Shown here piece after piece: positions 58,646 to 64,000 of a stretch of 64,000 bases of DNA (the stretch's first letter is position 1; every line of letters starts with the position of its first letter). Position numbers and translations under genes: made by a program. Below the pieces are notes generated by a model. The model did not search any database. It was given only the letters and a program-made list of their open reading frames with translations, and was not told the DNA's origin. The DNA is taken from NCBI RefSeq assembly GCF_963082655.1, contig NC_081555.1, positions 152,673,738 through 152,737,737 of the forward strand. The letters run 5' to 3'. The stretch comes from Stomoxys calcitrans. Lineage: Eukaryota; Arthropoda; Insecta; Diptera; Muscidae.

Positions 58646-61372
58646 TTTTTCAAAACTTTGGCTATATATAAAAGCGAAAGTTTTTTGGGATGTGTATTTC
58701 ACACGGCTCAAGGAATACAATAAGATTGCCAGAGCGACAAAACGTGCCTCCTGGAAGCTTTCCTGTGAACAAGTCGATAGCGTTAATGACGCCGCCAAAA
58801 TAAAAAAAAATTCTCTCAAAAACCCATGTCCAACTGAAACTTTAATAGACGACATGGGAGTGAGGGCAGAGAAAACGGAGGACATGTTGAGGCTTTTGAT
58901 GAAAACCCATTTTCCAAAGGATACGACGGGACTCAAGCAGACACCGGAATCTTGGAATAATGACGTTGATGGAAGGTTTATAATTACCGAATTTATGGTG
59001 AAGGAATCGTTGATGAGCCTCAAACCATTTAAGTCACCCGCACCCGGACCTGATGGAATATTTCCGGCGTTACTACAGAAAGAGGCGGACTATCTGGCGC
59101 TTTATATGGCCAAAAATTGCACAGCTTACCTAGAACTAGCATATATTCCGAAATCCTGGCAGAAGGCAAGGGTGGTGTTTATACCCAAGCCCGGCAAGGC
59201 AAGTTTTGCGACAACAAAGGCCTACAGACCCATGAGCCTTACGTCCTTTCTACTCAAAACCATGGAACGTATTGCGGATACCATGATAAAGAGTAGCACA
59301 TCCAGCGAACTGCTCAAATACAAACAGTATGCCTATGTCAAGGGAAGGTCGGTGGAGACTGCCCTGCACGAGGTTATGCATAAAATAGAAGAATCCTTCG
59401 ATGCCAAAAAGTACACCCGGGCGGTATGTATTGACATCGAGGGGGCTATTAACAATGTGCGGACCGACACTCTGATCCAATCCTTAGACCAGTACCGGGT
59501 AGACCCGGTCCTTAGAGACTGGATAAACCATATGCTAAGGAACAGGATCAATAGTGGTACGCATGACATAAATATAAGAGAGAAATTGGCACAAGGCACG
59601 CCACTGGGGGGCCACTCTAAGGGTGGCCACCGTAAATGACCTATTATGGATGCTGACAGGGGCGGGATTTGACCTAGTGTTATAATATTTCTAAGGGGTA
59701 AGGATCTGAACCTGCTATGAAGAAGGGTCGAAAGGGACTTGCATGTGGCATATGACTGCGCTAGACCCAGAGGTCTCAATGTTAACCCAGAGAAGACTGA
59801 AATATGCCTGTTCATGAGGAAGACGAAGGTGGGCCAATTAACGGGCCACGTTTCCGCAATAAGACGATTTCAATATCTGACAAGGTTTAACACTTAGCCG
59901 TGATCTTGGACAGGAAACTAAATTGGAGGTGTCACGTTCAGGAGCGTACTGAGAAGGCTCACAGATGTTGGGCACTATGTGAATGGGCCGTAGGCTCAAA
60001 ATGGGTCCTGAATCCGAGGAAAGTCCACTGGCTATACAGGAGCGTGATTAGACCAATACTTACTTACGCCTCAGAATGGGTCCTGAATCCGAGGAAAGTC
60101 CACTGGCTCTACAGGAGCGTGATAAGACCAATACTTACTTACGCCTCAGTAGTTTGGTGGACTGTTATGGAGAAAAAGTGCAACATATATGGAACATAAA
60201 ATCGGTTCAGAGAACATGTTGTCTTGGCATAGGCGGAGCGGAGGACTACAAGGCACTGCTGGAGACTACACTAGATATCCAACCCATTGACATACAGATT
60301 AAGTGTGAGGCAGCCACTGCGGCTATGAGACTTAAGCCAATGGGAGAATGGATTGAGGATGGCAGCAGCTCATACCATCGCGATTTAATCGAGGATAGGA
60401 AACCTTCAAGTCGAGTACGAGGCACTGCTGTCATCGGCACAGTCTTGGATTGATGGAACCCTAGTATTGCCATCTGGAAGATCATGTTACACGAATGGAT
60501 CAAAACTAGAGGACAGAGGTGGCCTGGGGGTCTACATTGAGAACCCAGGGACTGAGTTCTGTTTTAGACTGCCTGACCATAATACGGTCCTGCAGGCAGA
60601 AATCCGTCCGATCACGGAATGTGTGAAGTGGTTTGGTGCTAACGCGAGGATGTCGAGTGTGAACTTCTTTGCGGACAGTAAAATTGCCATAAAGGCAATA
60701 ACAACCAGGACGGTAAGTTCACGAACAGTCTTGCATGTAAGAAGGAGATTAACGCCTACTCTGAGGATGGGAAAATCCGCATTGTTTTGATGCCGGGCCA
60801 TAACGGAGTAAGGGGAAATGAAAAGGGAGACGATTTGGCGGTGAAGGCCAAAGAACTACCGTCAATAAACTTGGTTAACGCGAAGCCTTTCGGGTCGGTA
60901 GGACGGCGAAAATCCTCCGAAGGGATCCAGATCGTGAGAAGGCGAGGCAATTACTTAAAAGGAAGTAAGAAGGAGGTCAGTATAGCTATTGGTATCATAA
61001 CGGGACACATAGCACTACGAGCTCACTTATGTAAAATCGGTGCGGCAAGTGATAGCATGTGTAGGGCATGCCGGGAAGATGCTAAGACGATGGAGCATTT
61101 CCTTTGCCATTGCCCTGCTTTCCCGTCTAACAGATACCGGCACTTAGGTGGAGACACAATACCAGACATTAACCAACTTAGGGGAGTGGAATTGGAAACA
61201 ATTAAGGATTTTGTTAGTAGCACGGAATTCCTTACTTAAAATTGTCTTTTTAGAGGTTTCTTTATAGATTTTAGAGCGCACAACAAGCCGATTGCTGGCA
61301 TAGGTGTATGTCCATAGTGGCATGGGGCGGCTTAATATATGCACCCTCTTTTCAACCTACCCTAATCTAACC
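58646..61372 (+). pseudogene. Non-LTR retrotransposon ORF2, RT-RNase H, decayed
   Basis: Largest coding relic in the window. An open frame at 58692-59639 (315 codons) carries the RT start: KSPAPGPDGIFPALLQ, SWQKARVVFIPKPGKA, YRPMSLTSFLLKTMERI, YAYVKGRSVETALHEV and motif A CIDIEGAINNV with its Asp. It breaks at QGTPLGG. The frame then shifts, and RT motif C (YADD) is missing between GAGFDLVL and GKDLN near 59690. The post-RT part continues at 59900-60200 with a 75-bp in-frame duplication. RNase H follows (60480-60860): YTNGSKLEDRGG, VLQAEIRPITECVKW, FFADSKIAIKAI, MPGHNGVRGNEKGDDLA. Its first Asp is Asn. A CX2C…HX4C motif (CRACREDAKTMEHFLCHC) lies near 61063. The tail ends CCTACCCTAATCTAACC. 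The clade is RNase H-bearing (I/LOA/R1-like); it cannot be active. Confidence 0.9.
60000..60149 (+). repeat. 75-bp in-frame tandem duplication in LINE
   Basis: 60000-60074 and 60075-60149 are copies differing at two or three bases. They repeat 25 codons (VLNPRKVHWLYRSVIRPI within the unit) without shifting the frame. Confidence 0.95.
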
Positions 61373-61374
61373 TG

Positions 61375-61490
61375 GGCTATATACACTCAGTTTGTATCGT
61401 CCGGTTTCGACTAATTCTACAATAACTTGGTCATTGGTTAATCGATCCGCACGAAAGTTTCTCTTACGATTCTTGAGGTACTTGATTTAA
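61375..61490 (+). mobile_element. INE-1-like family E fragment
   Basis: TACACTCAGTTTGTATCGTC, CAATAACTTGGTCATTGGTT and GATCCGCACGAAAGTTTCTC resemble one E monomer of the first type. Its edges are not sharp. Confidence 0.5.
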
Positions 61491-62864
61491 TCCTCCCGAC
61501 ATCTGACCTAATGAAATGGTTTAGATCGGACTATATTTAGATAACGCTTCCATATAGACCGATCTCCCAATAAAGGGTCTGAAGACCATAAAAGCTTTAT
61601 TTATTACCCGATTTCGCTGAAATTTGCAACAGTGAGTTATTTAAAGCCTCCCAACATCTGACCTTAATATGGTTTAGATCGGGCTATATTTAGATACAGC
61701 TACCATATAGACCGATCTCCCGATAAAGGGTCTGAAGGCCATAAAAGCTTTATTTATAATCCGATTTCGCTGAAATTTAATACAGTGGGTTATTTCAAGA
61801 CTTCTGACATCTGAACTAAATATGGTTCAGATCAGACTATAATTAGATATGGCTGCCATACAGACCGATCTCCCGATAAAGGGTCTGAAGCCCATAAAAG
61901 CTTTATGTTTTATCCGATTTCGCTGAAATTTGGAATTCTGCGGAGTTATAAGTCTCTCAACATCTGACCCAAATGTGGTACAGATCGGACTATATTTAGA
62001 TGTAGCTGCCATACAGACCGATCTCCCGATAAAGGGTCTGAAGCCCATAAAAGCTTTATGTTTTATCCGATTTCGCTGAAATTTGGAATTCTGCGGAGTT
62101 ATAAGTCTCTCAACATCTGACCCAAATGTGGTACAGATCGGACTATATTTAGATGTAGCTGCCATATAGACCGATCTCCCGATAAAGGGTCTGAGGCCCA
62201 TAAAAGCTTTATGTTTTATCCGATTTCGCTGAAATTTGGAATTGTGCGGAGTTATAAGCCTCTCAACATCTGACCCAAATGTGGTACAGATCGGACTATA
62301 TTTAGATGTAGCTGCCATATAGACCGATCTTCAGATAAAGGGTCTGAAGCTCATAAAGGCTTTAGTTTTTAGTCGATTTCGCTGAAATTTGAAACAGTGA
62401 GTTATTTTTAGCCTCCTGACATCTGACCTAAATATGGCTCAGATCGGACTATATTCAGATATAGCAGCGATATTGACCGATCAGCCGATGAAGGGTCTGA
62501 AGCCCATAAAAGCTTTAGTTTTTAACCGATTTCGCTAAATTTTGAAACAGTGGGTTTTTTTAGATCTCCCGTCGTCCGTCCAAAAATAGGGTTTGTATCG
62601 GACAATATTTGGATATAGCTTCCATACAAAGCGATCTGCCGATGAAGGGTCTGAAGCCCATAAAAGCTTTATTTTTATCCGATTTCGCTGAAATTTGAAA
62701 TACAAAATTCAACAGTGACTTATATTTATTAGACCACACAATGTCCATACCGAATTTAGGTGCATAAGTTATCCAATTTTTACCAGATGGTGGCGAAAGG
62801 GGGTTTTTCATATACACCCGAGGTGGTGGGTATCCAAAGTTCGGCCGGGCCTTTTTACTGGTTT
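61480..62864 (+). mobile_element. INE-1-like element, family A2, distal part
   Basis: About eight A2 monomers (CCGATAAAGGGTCTGAAG, AAAAGCTTTAT), then CACCCGAGGTGGTGGGTATC, the remnant TTCGGCCGGGCC and TTTTTACTGGTTT. The hairpin/(GTCY)n half is absent. Three consecutive units are almost the same. Confidence 0.85.
61880..62340 (+). repeat. Three near-identical 153-bp A2 monomers
   Basis: Units share TTTGGAATTCTGCGGAGTTA and CCAAATGTGGTACAGATCGG with only a few differences, while flanking monomers differ widely. On the minus strand the unit is a stop-free 51-codon block, so a 163-codon frame runs through it; this is a repeat artefact. Confidence 0.9.
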
Positions 62865-64000
62865 ATTGTCTAGTACAATTTTTAGGCTTAATTGTGACTT
62901 TGGAGAGCCACGATGTTCATTGTCATTTGTTTCTCCTTCCTTCCCCTCTGTGTCTGGTATGGAATCAGCTTATCTTGGTTTTGGTAATGTTTTAGGGGCA
63001 ACGGAGAGCATTCAGTGATATGTGGGAGTTTGCACCTGTTCTTTAATGGAATATTCATGGGCAAATTTACATACAATCAGACTCATTGGGTTTAAATATA
63101 TTCCAAACTTAAACTTAGATGTCATTACCAAAAGGTTACGATTTGTTGTGAGTTCAAATTTAATAACAAAACCTCTACTCTTCAAATTAAATGCACTTTC
63201 CATTGATGTTCAATATAACATCAAAGTTTTGTCTGCAAATATTTTTTTTGCCATTTTTTCCACTTAATTTTATTGAATTTGTAAGATATCTTAGCATAAT
63301 ATGATTGTACTTTTGGCTATTGCCATACTTATCGTCCACATCACCGCCATCATAATCGACCTCTTAAGTGTTTCTTACTACTAAGCTAAAATCCAATAAA
63401 AGAAAATTTAAAACCAATAAAATCGTCTCTATTTAACGATCCATTTAATAAATCATAAAAGAGGAAAATCTATAAAATTGCTTTTCCCCAGCCATGGATA
63501 CACAGCTCTCCAGCTATCTGCATCTAAAAAACCATAAAATGCTAACTTTGGCTTCTTTTTACAGCATTTTGGTATTTATCAACGAAACAGCTAAAGAAAT
63601 AAAAATTTATGCAAAGGTGATGTTGGTGATTGATAAGGCAAAAGAGAATTTTTGATACCCTATAAAAATGTGCAGTTCAAATGTTAATGGAAGAGCTTTT
63701 ATGGGCTGTGGAGAGTTCTGTCCATATCCTTGACTAAGGCATGGGGTTAAATTGAAAAATTTGGGAAAAATATTTGATTTTGATAGATTTTCCAAAAAAA
63801 AAAAATCTTGAATTGCAATAAATCATCATCCTATTGAAGAACAACGTAGAACATTCTATAGTTTGAATGTATGACTTAATTTGCTTTTACTTCATAGACA
63901 GGGTTCCGGGTATTTATAGCCGAGTCCTACCGGTGTATTTAGTTGATGCTTTTGTATTGAGAAGAAATATATTTAAGAAGAACAAGTCATGGTTCGATTC
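62865..64000. other. Unassigned DNA with a SINE scrap
   Basis: Single-copy-looking, AT-rich. Apart from the SINE tail at 63012-63070 and perhaps TTTATAGCCGAGTCC near 63914 nothing is recognised. Confidence 0.45.
63012..63070 (+). mobile_element. SINE tail fragment
   Basis: CAGTGATATGTGGGAGTTTG, CTTTAATGGAATATTCATGG match the last 55-60 bases of the SINE. Confidence 0.6.

Noticed and set aside
58692..59639. 315-codon frame as a working reverse transcriptase gene
   Set aside because: It lacks motif C and is followed by shifts and stops; relic of a LINE.
61827..62318. 163-codon minus-strand frame with three 51-residue repeats
   Set aside because: Produced by 153-bp A2 monomers of a non-coding element.
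63982..64000. B-box-like GGTTCGATTC at the right edge
   Set aside because: Only ten bases, cut by the window edge, with no A-box before it.

Overview
The window looks like repeat-saturated non-coding DNA of a calyptrate, probably muscid-like, fly. The genus cannot be fixed from sequence alone. The evidence is (i) dozens of copies of elements whose layout matches the Drosophila INE-1/DINE-1/mini-me (Helentron-associated) group: a TATACCC hairpin end, a conserved segment with TATATATATTCTTGATC, a (GTCY)n tract, tandem monomers, and a far end with the palindrome TTCGGCCSGGCCGAA; (ii) a tRNA-derived SINE; (iii) a mariner-type MITE; and (iv) non-LTR retrotransposon wreckage. I found no host protein-coding gene, tRNA, rRNA or other cellular RNA gene that I would defend. 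Nearly every open frame lies in a repeat or is short and unsupported.

Names used here. Families A, A2, B and E are INE-1-like elements built from monomers of about 153 bp; '+' means the hairpin/(GTCY)n end comes first. Family C is a separate satellite-like element with monomers of about 131 bp. 'SINE' is one tRNA-headed family of about 300 bp. 'MITE' is one family of about 237 bp flanked by TA.

Layout. 1-9.2 kb: B end, C array, full A element, SINE, chimeric LINE relic, A end, second C array. 9.2-13.8 kb: full B element, unique DNA, LINE relic with a 166-bp duplication running into a 12-bp tandem array, A end, unique DNA. 13.8-17.3 kb: an apparently TA-flanked TIR element split by A, C and a MITE. 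17.3-26.7 kb: unique DNA with a hairpin, a long A array with a 306-bp dimeric repeat, B elements, a SINE split by a B element, and an A2 element. 26.7-36.5 kb: unique DNA, a LINE 3' end split by a MITE, B/A2/E elements, unique DNA, and a B element split by a MITE. 36.5-43.2 kb: two A elements head to tail (the first contains a 200-N gap), SINE, A2, B, SINE. 43.2-50.9 kb: LINE RT/RNase H relic, SINEs, MITE, C array, two B elements, unique DNA. 51.0-55.4 kb: E element with a MITE and a 364-bp (GTCY)n expansion, then a B element split by an A element. 55.4-64.0 kb: unique DNA, a B element split by a SINE and a LINE fragment, a 2.7-kb decayed LINE, an A2 element, and unique DNA.

The informative content is therefore the relation between the repeats: nested insertions give relative ages, paralogous copies give empty sites for the MITE, and the 153-bp period is shared by families whose monomer sequences have diverged strongly.
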